This document shows positions 51,089 to 60,225 of a stretch of DNA of 64,000 bases, one piece after another (the first letter of the stretch is position 1; every line of letters starts with the position of its first letter). Below the pieces are notes generated by a model. The model searched no databases and was not told the DNA's origin. It was given only the letters and a program-made list of their open reading frames with translations. Origin of the DNA: Hennigella sp049177145 (lineage in GTDB: Bacteria; Bacillota_I; Bacilli_A; Mycoplasmatales; Mycoplasmoidaceae); the NCBI GenBank assembly GCA_049177145.1, contig CP185406.1:310001-374000 (forward strand). The letters run 5' to 3'. The translations under genes were made by a program, and so were the position numbers.

Positions 51089-52022
51089 ATTGTTTTCCAA
51101 CTTTAAATGGATGATTACCATTCACAATTTGATTTATTAATAATGGTTTCTTACCAGCCATTTGAATTAATTCTAATTTAATAGAACCTGTACCACAGGC
51201 AACAATCATCATTTGATTTGTTAATTGAACTATTGTTCCGGGTTTTTCTTGTCTATATCCGTCTACAGGTGTAGCTTTATGTATTTTAATAATTTGATTA
51301 TCAAATGTTGTGTATGCAATAGGAACATTGTATAGTCCTCTAATTAATGCATCTACTTCTAAATTTGATTTTGATCAATCAATTTTTTCATTCTCTCTTG
51401 TTATGTTGTAACCAAAGGTTGCTTTACTTTCATCTTGTGATGTTGATTGTAAATTTTTATTAAATAGAATTTTAAAATCTTTAGATATAACTTCACCAGC
51501 TAAAACACAAAGTTTATCATATAAAGATGCATATGTTTCTTGTGGATCAATGCCAATTGGATATTGTTTAATTATGTTGCCTGCATCCATCTTTTTATCC
51601 ATATACATTAATGTAAAACCAGTCTCTTTATCTTGGTTAATGATCGCTCATTGAATTGGTGCTCCACCTCTTAATTTAGGTAATAATGAAGCATGTAAAT
51701 TAACACATTTATACTGTGGTAAATCAAGAATATTAGATGGAATAAATTGTCCAAAAGCACAAGTAAAAATTAAATCAGGATTCAATGTTTTAATTTGTTC
51801 ATACAAATTAGAAACTTTGGCATCTTGCAAAACTTTAATGTTATGATCTAAAGCTAATTGTTTAACTGGACAGAAAGTAATTTCTTTATGTCTACCAACA
51901 GGTTTATCTGGTTGACATACAACAGCTACAACATCATAATCTTTTTGTTCCAAAATAGCAGCTAAACAAACTGCTGCTATTTTTGGTGTTCCCATAAAGA
52001 TTACTCTATTTCTTATTTGCAT
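51081..52022 (-). CDS. fmt: Methionyl-tRNA formyltransferase
   Basis: 313 residues. It formylates initiator Met-tRNA with 10-formyl-THF. VIFMGTPKIAAVCLAAILEQ start, VVCQPDKPVGRHKEITFCPV, and NLHASLLPKLRGGAPIQWA with the catalytic Asn-His-(Ser) set near 108-126, then DAGNII with the catalytic Asp. The C-terminal domain is present. Its start lies within the end of the upstream membrane-anchored gene (17-base overlap). Confidence 0.94.
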
Positions 52023-52677
52023 GCTTTTGAGCCTTCTTTTGTTGTTTCATTAAACGTTTCTTTTCACGTTTAGCTTCGCTAGCTTTTTGTTTAGCCATAC
52101 GTTTTTCCATTGCAGCAGTCTTAGCAGCTTCAGCAATTCTAACTGGTGCAATTCATTCCATTTCAGTGTCATAATCTAATGCACGATTAATAACAATCTT
52201 ACGATCATATTCTTTCTTAGAAATCTTAGTGTTAATTACTTCACATTCAAAACAACGTGGTGCATCTTTAACACCTGTTTTTGAATCTCTGGTTTGGAAA
52301 ACAACAACAAATAAATCTCTTGCTGGTGGTGCTTTTAATTCCTTTTTATGTTGAGCTTTAAGAGTTTTATTTATTTCTTTTCTTTGTCATTTACGAATTT
52401 TTAATTCGTAGTTTTTATTTTTCTTATATAAGAATGATCCATTTGGATTAATTGCATCCACATGTTCTCTTTTGCAAACATAACTATCAAGAATTTCTTT
52501 TCCTTGTTCGTTATTGTCTTTTAGAAATTGTTTGATTGTCTTTCAAACTTCATCTTTATTTTTTCTAGATGATAGGAATGGGTTAGCTTCTCTATTAGCT
52601 TTACGCTTTTTATATCAAGCATAAATAGCGATACCAATAATCACTACCAAAATCAGTGGCATTAGACTACCTATCAT
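52006..52677 (-). CDS. Membrane-anchored basic protein, function unknown
   Basis: 223 residues. One N-terminal membrane helix (about 4-20: LMPLILVVIIGIAIYAWY) is followed by a basic soluble domain with a C-x-C-type CFECEV motif near 142 and a Lys/Arg/Ala-rich C-terminal coiled coil (ASEAKREKKRLMKQQKKAQK). The soluble part, DLFVVVFQTRDSKTGVKDAP, may be a small beta fold. No family recognised. UGA Trp are present. It is translated just ahead of fmt and overlaps it. Confidence 0.7.
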
Positions 52678-52767
52678 GGCTAACCTCCTATTAGTTTTTT
52701 AATTATATTTTATTTCCTATTAAAATATGTATATAATTATAAGACAAAAAAATAAGGATTTATTCGC

Positions 52768-53013
52768 ATGGCAAATATTAAATCAAACATTAAAACAAAG
52801 AAACAATCTGATAAAAAACACGCTGCAAATCGTGTTGCTTTAACTAACTTAAAAAATGATACTAAGAAGGCTAGAGCAAGCAAAGATGCTAAGTCTATCA
52901 GCCAATTATATTCAAGAGCTGATAGCTTAAGTAGAAAACACATTATTCACAGAAATAAAGCTAACAGAATCAAATCAAGAAACGCAAAGGCAGCAAACAA
53001 AAAAGCAAAATAA
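52768..53013 (+). CDS. rpsT: Ribosomal protein S20
   Basis: 81 residues: MANIKSNIKTKKQSDKKHAA start and the helical core NLKNDTKKARASKDAKSISQ, ending RNAKAANKKAK. It stabilises the 16S 5' domain. A TATAAT at 52732-52737 and AAGGAT ribosome site lie upstream. The stop overlaps the start of a lipoprotein gene (TAATG). Confidence 0.92.
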   Translation: MANIKSNIKTKKQSDKKHAANRVALTNLKNDTKKARASKDAKSISQLYSRADSLSRKHIIHRNKANRIKSRNAKAANKKAK

Positions 53014-53522
53014 TGAAACTAGTTAACAAATTTTTAACAGCTTTATCACCAGTTGCAATGGTTGGGGTTATTACTCCAACTCTTGTTGCTTGTAACAAAG
53101 GTTCAAGTTATACAATTCATTATGGTCAAGCAATAAATTGCCTTACCAAAAAAGAAAAAGATTATCAATCTTTATCAACAATTCAAAACTCTGTTAAAAG
53201 TAGAGCAAATCTTTCACCTAAAGGTTCTTTGTCTATTGACGATATAAATACAACATTAAAAACTGATGCTGGTTTCCAAAATATTTATTATGACATTGTT
53301 GCAAGTTTATCGATTATGAGACAAGAACATTTTAGACTGTTTGATTGATCTGATAATTTTGATGATCAAACCGTAAAATTTTCTGTCGTTGACATTCACG
53401 GTCTACCCCAATACTTTAACAATGTGGTAACTTATGCTGTTGGTGAACACAACGATATATGTATAAAAATTGGTGGGGTTTTATTCGTTTCATATACATA
53501 TAAAGATGTTACCCCAAAATAA
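53013..53522 (+). CDS. Small lipoprotein translationally coupled to rpsT
   Basis: 169 residues. The signal has a TLVAC lipobox with Cys27 followed by NKGSS. The mature part (SYTIHYGQAINCLTKKEKDY onwards) is polar with a beta-rich C-terminus; no known family. It has the same TLVACNK stretch as the lipoprotein inside the ribosomal superoperon at 15688, so the two may be a small paralogous group tied to ribosomal transcription. Internal UGA codes Trp. greA follows 13 bases later, so rpsT, this gene and greA may be one transcript. Confidence 0.85.
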
Positions 53523-53535
53523 GAAAGGATCCACT

Positions 53536-54018
53536 ATGGCAGAAAAAATATTATTAACAAAAGAAAAAGAAGCTGAAATTAAAAAAGAATTAGAACGTCT
53601 AATTCAGGAAGAAAGACCTAAAGTAATTAAAGCTATTCAAGAAGCAAGAGAACAAGGTGACCTTTCTGAAAATGCTGATTATGATGCAGCTAAAAATAGA
53701 CAAGCTGAAATTGAAGCTAAGATTAAAGAGTATCAAGCAATAATTGACCATGCTGAAATTATTGATGAAAAAACTTCAAAAAAACCAGCTAACAAAGTTA
53801 AGGTTGGAACTAAAGTTAAAATCTTGGATATGTCTGATGACGAAACATATGAATATGCTATCGTTGGTGAAGTAGAAGCAGATCCAGATCAAGACAAGAT
53901 TTCAAACGTTTCCCCTCTAGCAATGGCAGTTTTAGACCATGAAGAAGGCGAAGTAGTTGAAATCAAAGGTGTAGAAAAACCTTACAAAGTTAAAATCCTT
54001 AAAATATCTCGCTTATAA
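53536..54018 (+). CDS. greA: Transcription elongation factor GreA
   Basis: 160 residues. The N-terminal coiled coil ends with the catalytic tip: AREQGDLSENADYDAAKNRQ with the acidic DLSENADY. The C-terminal FKBP-like domain (VKVGTKVKILDMSDDETYEY and ISNVSPLAMAVLDHEEGEVV) is typical. It rescues backtracked polymerase by transcript cleavage. An AAAGGAT ribosome site precedes the ATG at 53536; the longer upstream ORF start lies inside the lipoprotein gene and is rejected. Confidence 0.95.
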   Translation: MAEKILLTKEKEAEIKKELERLIQEERPKVIKAIQEAREQGDLSENADYDAAKNRQAEIEAKIKEYQAIIDHAEIIDEKTSKKPANKVKVGTKVKILDMSDDETYEYAIVGEVEADPDQDKISNVSPLAMAVLDHEEGEVVEIKGVEKPYKVKILKISRL

Positions 54019-54020
54019 GA

Positions 54021-54026
54021 TATAAT
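54021..54026 (+). promoter_or_regulatory. -10 box for the tRNA cluster
   Basis: TATAAT directly after the greA stop; transcription would start near 54033, 20 bases before tRNA-Tyr. A weak -35 (TTAAAA) lies 16 bases upstream. Confidence 0.5.
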
Positions 54027-54053
54027 ATAAAGCACGTCAAAAGTGCTATTAAT

Positions 54054-54138
54054 GGACAGATAGCGAAGCGGCCAAACGCAGCTGACTGTAAATCAGCCTC
54101 CCTCGGATTCAGTGGTTCAAATCCACTTCTGTCCACCA
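54054..54138 (+). tRNA. tRNA-Tyr (anticodon GTA)
   Basis: Acceptor GGACAGA/TCTGTCC, anticodon stem GCTGA/TCAGC with loop CTGTAAA, a long variable arm as in class II tRNA-Tyr, T loop TTCAAAT, and encoded ACCA. First of five clustered genes. Confidence 0.95.
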
Positions 54139-54143
54139 TTAAT

Positions 54144-54218
54144 TGGGTTGTAGCCAAGCGGTAAGGCATCAGATTTTGATTCTGACATGCGTTGGTTCGA
54201 ATCCAACCTACCCAGCCA
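54144..54218 (+). tRNA. tRNA-Gln (anticodon TTG)
   Basis: Acceptor TGGGTTG/CTACCCA, anticodon stem TCAGA/TCTGA with loop TTTTGAT, T loop TTCGAAT, encoded GCCA. U1-A72 is typical of tRNA-Gln. Confidence 0.95.
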
Positions 54219-54224
54219 ATTATT

Positions 54225-54299
54225 GTCCCACTAGCTCAGTGGTAGAGCATTTCACTTTTAATGAAGGGGTCCGGAGTTCGAGTCTCCGGTGGGGCACCA
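54225..54299 (+). tRNA. tRNA-Lys (anticodon TTT)
   Basis: Acceptor GTCCCAC/GTGGGGC, anticodon loop CTTTTAA, T arm CCGGAGTTCGAGTCTCCGG, encoded ACCA. Confidence 0.95.
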
Positions 54300-54304
54300 T
54301 TTAT

Positions 54305-54390
54305 GCTGAAGTGGCGGAATGGTAGACGCACAGGACTTAAAATCCTGTGATAGCAATATCGTGAGGGTTCAAGTCCCTCTTTCAGCACCA
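54305..54390 (+). tRNA. tRNA-Leu (anticodon TAA)
   Basis: Acceptor GCTGAAG with TTTCAGC, anticodon stem AGGA/TCCT with loop CTTAAAA, long variable arm, T loop TTCAAGT, encoded ACCA. A substrate expected for TrmL. Confidence 0.95.
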
Positions 54391-54395
54391 TTGTT

Positions 54396-54469
54396 GCGGG
54401 TATAGTTCAATGGTAGAACTATAGCCTTCCAAGCTATTAATGTGGGTTCGATTCCCATTACCCGCTCCA
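54396..54469 (+). tRNA. tRNA-Gly (anticodon TCC)
   Basis: Acceptor GCGGGTA/TACCCGC, anticodon stem ATAGC/GCTAT with loop CTTCCAA, T loop TTCGATT, encoded TCCA. U34 would read all Gly codons. Confidence 0.95.
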
Positions 54470-54485
54470 ATAAGGACAAATGAAA

Positions 54486-54522
54486 AATAACCAGGCAAGT
54501 CCTGGTTTTTCTTTTTATTTTT
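54486..54522 (+). terminator. Terminator of the tRNA cluster
   Basis: AACCAGG and CCTGGTT pair around CAAGT, followed by TTTCTTTTTATTTTT. Confidence 0.85.
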
Positions 54523-54559
54523 CTATATATCTATATATAATTTTCATAACATTCAGATT

Positions 54560-55186
54560 ATGAGAAAACAATATTTTAAATTTGTTCAAATAGAAAAAGA
54601 TATAGTCGTTGACTTTATCTCTAGACACCAAGCATTAACAAAGTTTGTTAATGCTGATATGCCTTTCTATGTTAGAGTTTATAAAAAACCATATGCAGGT
54701 TTGTTACATACAATTATCGGTGAAGGCGAAACTAGTGAAAACTTAATTACTAAGTGAGGACAACTAATTGACTTTGCTGGAAAAATTAAACCAGAATGAG
54801 TTGACCATGTTAAGGATGAAGTACTTATTCAAATCCTAGGATTTGAAAAAGCAAGTCTTATTAAGAAAATAACAACTGATATCATAAATAAAACTTTAGA
54901 TTTGAAAATGTTAGTTGAACAACCTGATCAAGCGATTATTAATACTCTAAAACAATATCAAGGTCTAAGTCTTAATGTAATTAACACATTTGCTTTGTTC
55001 ACTTGTTTTAAACAAAACATCTTGTGTGATACAGACCCAGACTTCATTGCTGGATTAAAAATCTTCTTGAACAAATCTGAAATACTTCCAGAAGATATTA
55101 ATCATATCAGAGCTGAATATAATGGACAATTAACACTATTTAGTCTTTGTATGTGAAAAATAAGAAACGAAAAAACAGGACATTAA
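54560..55186 (+). CDS. Divergent HhH-GPD (AlkA-like) DNA glycosylase
   Basis: 208 residues. The C-terminal half follows the 3-methyladenine glycosylase II pattern: a helical segment, then LKQYQGLSLNVINTFALFTC in the place of the HhH hairpin (consensus LxxLxGIGxWTAxxxLLF), CDTDPDFIAGLKIFL with Asp near the catalytic position (AlkA: PxxDxGxxxGL), and a final YNGQLTLFSLCMWKIR similar to YRSxAxxYLW. The N-terminal part has PYAGLLHTIIGEGETSENLI like the PFxxLVxxIxxQQxS segment. The usual G-x-G/A-x-W of the hairpin is weak, so DNA binding may be altered. Two bases from argS. Confidence 0.6.
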
Positions 55187-55187
55187 T

Positions 55188-56864
55188 ATGAATTTAAAAA
55201 CACAATCAATTGTTACATTTATCAAGGAAGAAATTTTCAAAGGAATAAAGAAACTTGCTAAACAAATCAAAACTGAACGTCTTCCTGTTGAATTAAAAGA
55301 TATCAATGTAGATAAAACAAGAAACTCTAAATTTGGTGACTTTACAACAAATGTTGTAATGTCTTTTACATTAGGCAACATTAGCAAAATAGATGCTGCT
55401 AAAGCATTGGCTGAATTAATTGATCCCGCTTCTTTTGCAAAAATAGAAGTTGCTGGTCCTGGTTTTATTAACTTCTATTTAAATGATCAAACTAAAGCTG
55501 AACTATTAGATGCAATTAGTTCACAAAAAGATGATTATGGAAATCATAAGAAGTCTAAACTTTGATACAACATTGAATTTGTATCTGCTAATCCCACAGG
55601 ATTACTTCATATAGGTCATGCTAGAAATGGTGCTTATGGTGATTCATTAGCAAGAATATTTGAAGCTAATGGAATCAAAGTAGATAGAGAATACTACATT
55701 AATGATGGTGGAAACCAAATTAATAAATTAGCTTTATCAGTATTGATAAGATACTTACAAGAATATGGTAAGAATGTTGCATTACCTGAAGATAGTTATC
55801 ATGCGCAAGAAATTGTTGATACAGCAAAATTATTAAAAGAGAAATATGCTGATCAATTTGTTAATACTAAATATGATGAAAACAAAATCCTTGATGATGA
55901 AGCAAATAAAATAATTGGAGATTTTGCTAAAACTCGTTTACTTGACATAATTAAAGACCATCTAGCAAAGCTAGGTGTAGTAATGGATTTATGATCACCA
56001 GAATCATACATTTACCAAAATGATTTAATTAACAAAGCATTTGCTAAACTATCTAAATATCTATATGATGCTGATGGAGCAAAATGATTAAAGACAACAG
56101 AATATGGAGATGATAAAGACCGTGTTCTAGTTAAGTCTGATGGTAACTACACATACTTCACGCCAGATATTGCTTACCACAACTTAAAATTATCTAGAGG
56201 ATATGATAAGATCTTTAACATTTGAGGCGCAGATCACAAATCATATGTTGATAGAATGTCAACTGCCATTCAAATGCTTGGCTTTAAAAGAGAACAAATG
56301 CATGTTTGTATTATGCAAATGGTTCAATTAACTAAGGGCGGACAAGAATTTAAAATGTCTAAACGTTCTGGTAACAGCTTCACAACAATAGATTTAATAA
56401 ATCTAATTGGTAAAGATGCTGCAAGATGATATCTAGTAAATCAATCATTAGATTCTCATATCACTATCGATATTGAAAAAGCTGGTAAGAAAAACAATGA
56501 AAATGGTTTGTTCTATGTTCAATATGCATATGTAAGAATTAAACAAATCCTAAATAAGGTTAAAGAAAAGAAAGAATTCAACATTAACCTATTAACTCAT
56601 CAACTTGAAAAAGAACTAATTAATCATTTATTCTTCTTCATGCCAACAATTGAAAACGTTGGTAAAACATATGAGGTTCATAAGATATGTTTATATCTAA
56701 CTAATTTAGCTAAATTGTTCCACACATACTACGAACAAGTTAGAATTGGTGATTGCAAAGATAAAAAACTAATTGGTCAAAGGTTGTATTTAATTGATTG
56801 TGTTGCACAAGTAATCAAAAACGGATTAAAACTAATTGGCGTTGATGTAGTTGACAAAATGTAA
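55188..56864 (+). CDS. argS: Arginyl-tRNA synthetase
   Basis: 558 residues, class Ia. The N-terminal Add1 domain has NVDKTRNSKFGDFTTNVVMS; the HIGH motif is SANPTGLLHIGHARNGAYGD near 135; KMSKRSGN is near 392; the DALR anticodon domain (FYVQYAYVRIKQI at its start) closes the protein. It charges tRNA-Arg(CCT) found at 34204 among others. Numerous UGA Trp. Full length. Confidence 0.96.
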
Positions 56865-56890
56865 AAAAGAGCTTATGCTCTTTTTTCTTT
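56861..56890. terminator. Bidirectional terminator between argS and the PQ-loop operon
   Basis: AAAAAAGAGC and GCTCTTTTTT pair around TTAT, with U tracts on both strands. The stop codon of the minus-strand gene lies in its loop region. Confidence 0.8.
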
Positions 56891-57796
56891 TTTATATTTA
56901 GATAAGAATTTTTGTGTGTATTCTATTTCAGACATTTTATTTAATCTAGCAGCTCTTCTATTTTTAATCTTAATAGACAGAATGGCAACATTAACTAACA
57001 CGCCATTGAAGACTAATGCACCAATTGTATTTCAGCTTCAACCTTCACCACCAAGCGCAAGTGTTATTGAATAAACAAGTGACATCATACAAGAAATTGG
57101 TAAGAAAATGCTCCAAGCAAAAGAAATTCCCGATGTGTCTTTTGTCTTTATACATTTAATAAATTGCGGTCAACTAATTGCCTCTCATGTTGCTGCACCC
57201 ATAACACTTAAGGTAATAATGTAAGGTCTCATAGCGGGTTCATATGGACTTAAATCAGCAATGTTTGGCACAAAGCGTGGATCCGTAAATATAGTTAAAC
57301 AAGTTCCAGCAATTGCTAATAACAATATAGCACCAGCAAAAAACACTCCTAATCCAAAATATTTACGATGCCAAACTTTATTTCCAGATTTAATTAATTT
57401 TTCTCTTTGTTGCTTAAGCAAATATTTTGATAACTCAATTTCATTTATATGCAATTTTTTACATAATTTAATATGGTTATATTTAATTGTAATGATAAAT
57501 ATTGAAGCAACAATGTCAAATAAATAAACAAGAATTATTGGAATAACGGCTCATTGGCATATTCATAATGGTATGTTATTATCTGGAGCAAATCAACTTG
57601 ACATTCTTGAAAAATAAAAAAGCAAGCCTCAAGTAAGGCATACCGATGCACAAACACACATAATAGTGTATGTCCCAATAGATGTCCCGCTAGTGTTTCT
57701 AGTTTTAAAAGTCATAAATGCTTGAGCTGATGAGATAACTAAAGCAATTGTCAATGATATGAAACCAAAAACTAATGATGTTATAGCTAATGACAT
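56873..57796 (-). CDS. 7-helix PQ-loop repeat (SWEET-like) membrane protein, copy A
   Basis: 307 residues with seven predicted helices: about 5-28, 41-62, 77-104, then 147-170, then 191-212, 224-248 and 256-276. This is the 3-1-3 layout of eukaryotic SWEETs: two triple-helix bundles joined by a linker helix. The first bundle has AQ-x5-KTRNTSG (24-37, Pro lost), the second has PQ-x5-KTKDTSG (210-223). Each bundle ends in a charged tail, KKLHINE (113-119) and RLNKMSE (284-290). SWEET and SemiSWEET proteins are sugar facilitators; other PQ-loop proteins move amino acids. The substrate here is unknown. It lies 17 bases after copy B in an operon with tetR. Confidence 0.8.
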
Positions 57797-57813
57797 ACAA
57801 TAATTATAAATTA

Positions 57814-58707
57814 TTACTTAGTCTTTTTCTTAGTTGCTATGTATTTGTTTGTGTATTTTCATTCACTAATACCTAGCTTCTTAGCTTTTAATACATTTCT
57901 AATCTTGAGAATTAAAACTAGAATATTAATAATAACTCCACTACAAATAATGGATGCTGCCACAGAACGTCAGTCTGTTGAGAAAGCCAAAAATATATCA
58001 TAGGATAAAGATACAGTGCATGATAATGGCATAAATATTGCCCATCCTAATGAAATACCACTAGTATCTTTTGTCTTCATACATTTAATAAATTGAGGTC
58101 AACTTGTTGCTTCAAAAAATATGGCCGCAACAATATTTAATCCAAAAATTGATCATTCATACTTACCATATTCTGATGGATCAGTCATTTGTTTTGGTAT
58201 ACCAACCATCCAAACAATTAATATGATTAGTAATAATAAAATGACTACACATGCAGCAATAATGATTAGTGGATAATACTTCTTAATTCAGCTATCTTTT
58301 TTGTGCCTATCAAAAACTATTTGTGAATATCTAATTTCTGAAACATTTAGTTTTTTACACATTATAAGGTTCTTTATTTTACAAAATAAGACACAAGCCA
58401 ATAAGAATACACCCATGCCATTAGCCAACACAGCCGGAAGTAATCCTGCAATGTGCATTATTTCATAAAATCTTTTGGGTCCATATTCATATCCTAAATG
58501 TTGACTATTAGCAATAAAATTTAGTAAGGCTCAAACAAATCACAACCATGTTGCAACAAAAAATATGATATAGCTTGATAAAGATGTACCACTTGTATTT
58601 CTTGTTTTAATAATTGATACCATCTGTGGAAACTCAATAGCAAAAGTCATGATGACCATTAAACCACCAAAAACTAATGATAGAATGTCAGATGTAAATG
58701 TGTTCAT
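57814..58707 (-). CDS. 7-helix PQ-loop repeat (SWEET-like) membrane protein, copy B
   Basis: 297 residues, paralogous to copy A. Helices at about 8-28, 46-66, 84-110, 145-169, 186-206, 218-242 and 250-269, again 3-1-3. Both PQ motifs are intact: FPQMVSIIKTRNTSG (26-40) and WPQFIKCMKTKDTSG (203-217). Tails KKLNVSE (118-124) and KKLGISE (276-282). The strong identity of WPQFIKC-x-KTKDTSGIS in A and B shows recent duplication, with the first bundles more diverged. Many Trp (both TGA and TGG). It starts 19 bases after tetR on the same strand, so the regulator and transporters are co-transcribed. Confidence 0.82.
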
Positions 58708-58726
58708 AATTTAATATAAATTATAC

Positions 58727-59305
58727 CTAATTACCACTAACACAAGATAATAATGTTTTGATTGATGATCATATTCTGTTATTACTAAAAGATTGGCTAT
58801 TTATTATCATATAGTTAAACAAATTTCATAAACTACCACAAATGATGTTCGTTCAAAAATCAATATAAAACAAGCCGCCCAAATGAAGCAATTGAATTTC
58901 TTTTCTTATTAATTGCCTTGTTGTTTCAAATATGTGACTAATATAAAGTTTGTAGTATCAATGCTTACCATTTTGTTTGATAACAGAATAAATTAGCTCT
59001 CTATTCTTATGGATAAAGCCATTAAATGCACAAACCAAATAGTAAATTAAGTGTTTCAAATTAATGGGTTTCAGTTTTGCAGGAATTGGTAATATCCCAA
59101 CCAATTGATCTTCTATCGCATATTTTAGTAACTGTTGTTTATTACCAAAGTGATGATAATAAGTCATTGGAGTAATGTCTGCTTCATGACATATATCCAA
59201 TACTTTAATTTTCTTTTCTTCTTTAATTAAATTAAATATAGCTCCAGTTAGAGCAATTCTTGTTTTAATTATCCTTTCATCTAAATCTTGAAATGTATAC
59301 TTCAT
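58727..59305 (-). CDS. TetR/AcrR family transcriptional regulator
   Basis: 192 residues. The N-terminal domain is a TetR HTH: ALTGAIFNLIKEEKKIKVLD, ICHEADITPMTYYHHFGNKQ, QLLKYAIEDQ, with the Tyr-Tyr-His-Phe turn of the recognition helix. The C-terminal helical half (Trp by UGA, FIHKNRELIYSVIKQNGKHW) would bind the ligand and dimerise. AAAGGAG precedes the ATG at 59305. The promoter overlaps a 19-base palindrome, and copy B and A follow in the same transcript, so it probably represses itself and these transporters until an effector, perhaps their substrate, is bound. Confidence 0.88.
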
Positions 59306-59323
59306 AATTCTCCTTTCGTGGGA

Positions 59324-59351
59324 ATTATATTTATTAAATATAAATTGAAAA
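59324..59351 (-). promoter_or_regulatory. tetR promoter with 19-base palindromic operator
   Basis: TTTTCA (59346-59351), a 16-base spacer, TATAAT (59324-59329). A perfect palindrome with 9-base arms TTATATTTA and a single centre base covers 59325-59343, that is the spacer and the -10 box. The size and place fit a TetR operator. Confidence 0.65.
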
Positions 59352-59353
59352 TG

Positions 59354-59382
59354 AAATAAAAAACACACTTGAGTCAAGTGTG
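59354..59382 (-). terminator. Terminator of the nifJ-PQ-loop operon
   Basis: CACACTTGA and TCAAGTGTG are exact complements around one base; on the minus strand U-rich sequence follows. It separates copy C from tetR. Confidence 0.85.
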
Positions 59383-59390
59383 AATTTTAC

Positions 59391-59813
59391 TTATTTTTTC
59401 TTATTTTTATATCTTACAGCTAGTGATTTAGGTTTTAAATACTTTTCAAAATGTTCACGTTCTGATATCCTTAATTTCTTAGCTGTTCTCATGTGAATAA
59501 TTTTTGTAATCATTACACCATAAGCAGAAATTAAACCATTAATAATTGCTGGTATTAGTAATCCCCAATATGGGTTGTTATTTTTAATAGCTGCCACGGC
59601 TAAGATAATATCGTAAATAGTTATTAATGTGTTTGTGACTGGTAACATAATAACGCATTGAAGACTTTGTGATGTTGTATTCTTTGTCCACAAAATTTTA
59701 ATAAATTGTGACACGGTCATAACAAGGAATGCTACACACGCTATTGTTGAAACAACAATCAACCAGCCCCATTTATCAGTAAGTTCTGCAATAAATTGCT
59801 CTCAAGGTGCCAT
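59391..59813 (-). CDS. 3-helix PQ-loop (SemiSWEET-like) membrane protein, copy C
   Basis: 140 residues with three helices (about 16-40, 49-75, 82-106), the SemiSWEET unit that works as a dimer. The motif is SQFIKILWTKNTTS (35-48), with Ser instead of Pro before Gln. The tail KKLRISE (112-118) and EKYLKPKS match the tails of the other copies. Its ATG is 1 base after the stop of copy D; the two may form a heterodimer. The N-terminal Trp is UGA. Confidence 0.75.
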
Positions 59814-59814
59814 A

Positions 59815-60210
59815 TTATTTACCACCTTTCTTAGCTTTTAATAACTTAGCTGCTAATTGAATTTCAGTAATACCATATTTCTTTGCTAACTTAACATGTT
59901 TAATTTTAGTGATTAATGAAGTTAAGTTAATTGTGACATTTAAGAGATTTGATAAAATGTTGGGAGCTAATGTTAAATAAACCAAATGTATTGGTAAATT
60001 ATACACATAAAGACTTTTTACTGCATTTCCTATACCTCATGATGCCATAAGTGAATTAGATATTACAAATGCTGTATAAGATACTATTGATAGTGATGAT
60101 GTATTCTTAGTTTTAATAATTTTAACAAATTGCGGGATTGAATAAGATCCGACAAGACCCAAAATTATTCAGCCTATAACAGCTGCGACAATCGCTTGAG
60201 TTGTAACCAT
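59815..60210 (-). CDS. 3-helix PQ-loop (SemiSWEET-like) membrane protein, copy D
   Basis: 131 residues, three helices (about 6-28, 42-62, 74-101). The motif is IPQFVKIIKTKNTSS (25-39), with intact PQ, and the tail is KKYGITE (110-116). The ASWGIGN segment in helix 2 resembles the substrate-side Trp/Asn positions of SemiSWEETs, though I cannot assign the residues surely. It starts 15 bases after the nifJ stop, so it should be co-transcribed with pyruvate oxidation, which hints at import or export of pyruvate, sugar or an amino acid linked to it. Confidence 0.78.
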
Positions 60211-60225
60211 AATATTTTTATTAAA

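Noticed and set aside
53470..53535. Longer greA start inside the lipoprotein gene
   Set aside because: The extra residues are the lipoprotein end in another frame; AAAGGAT lies before the ATG at 53536 and family length fits.
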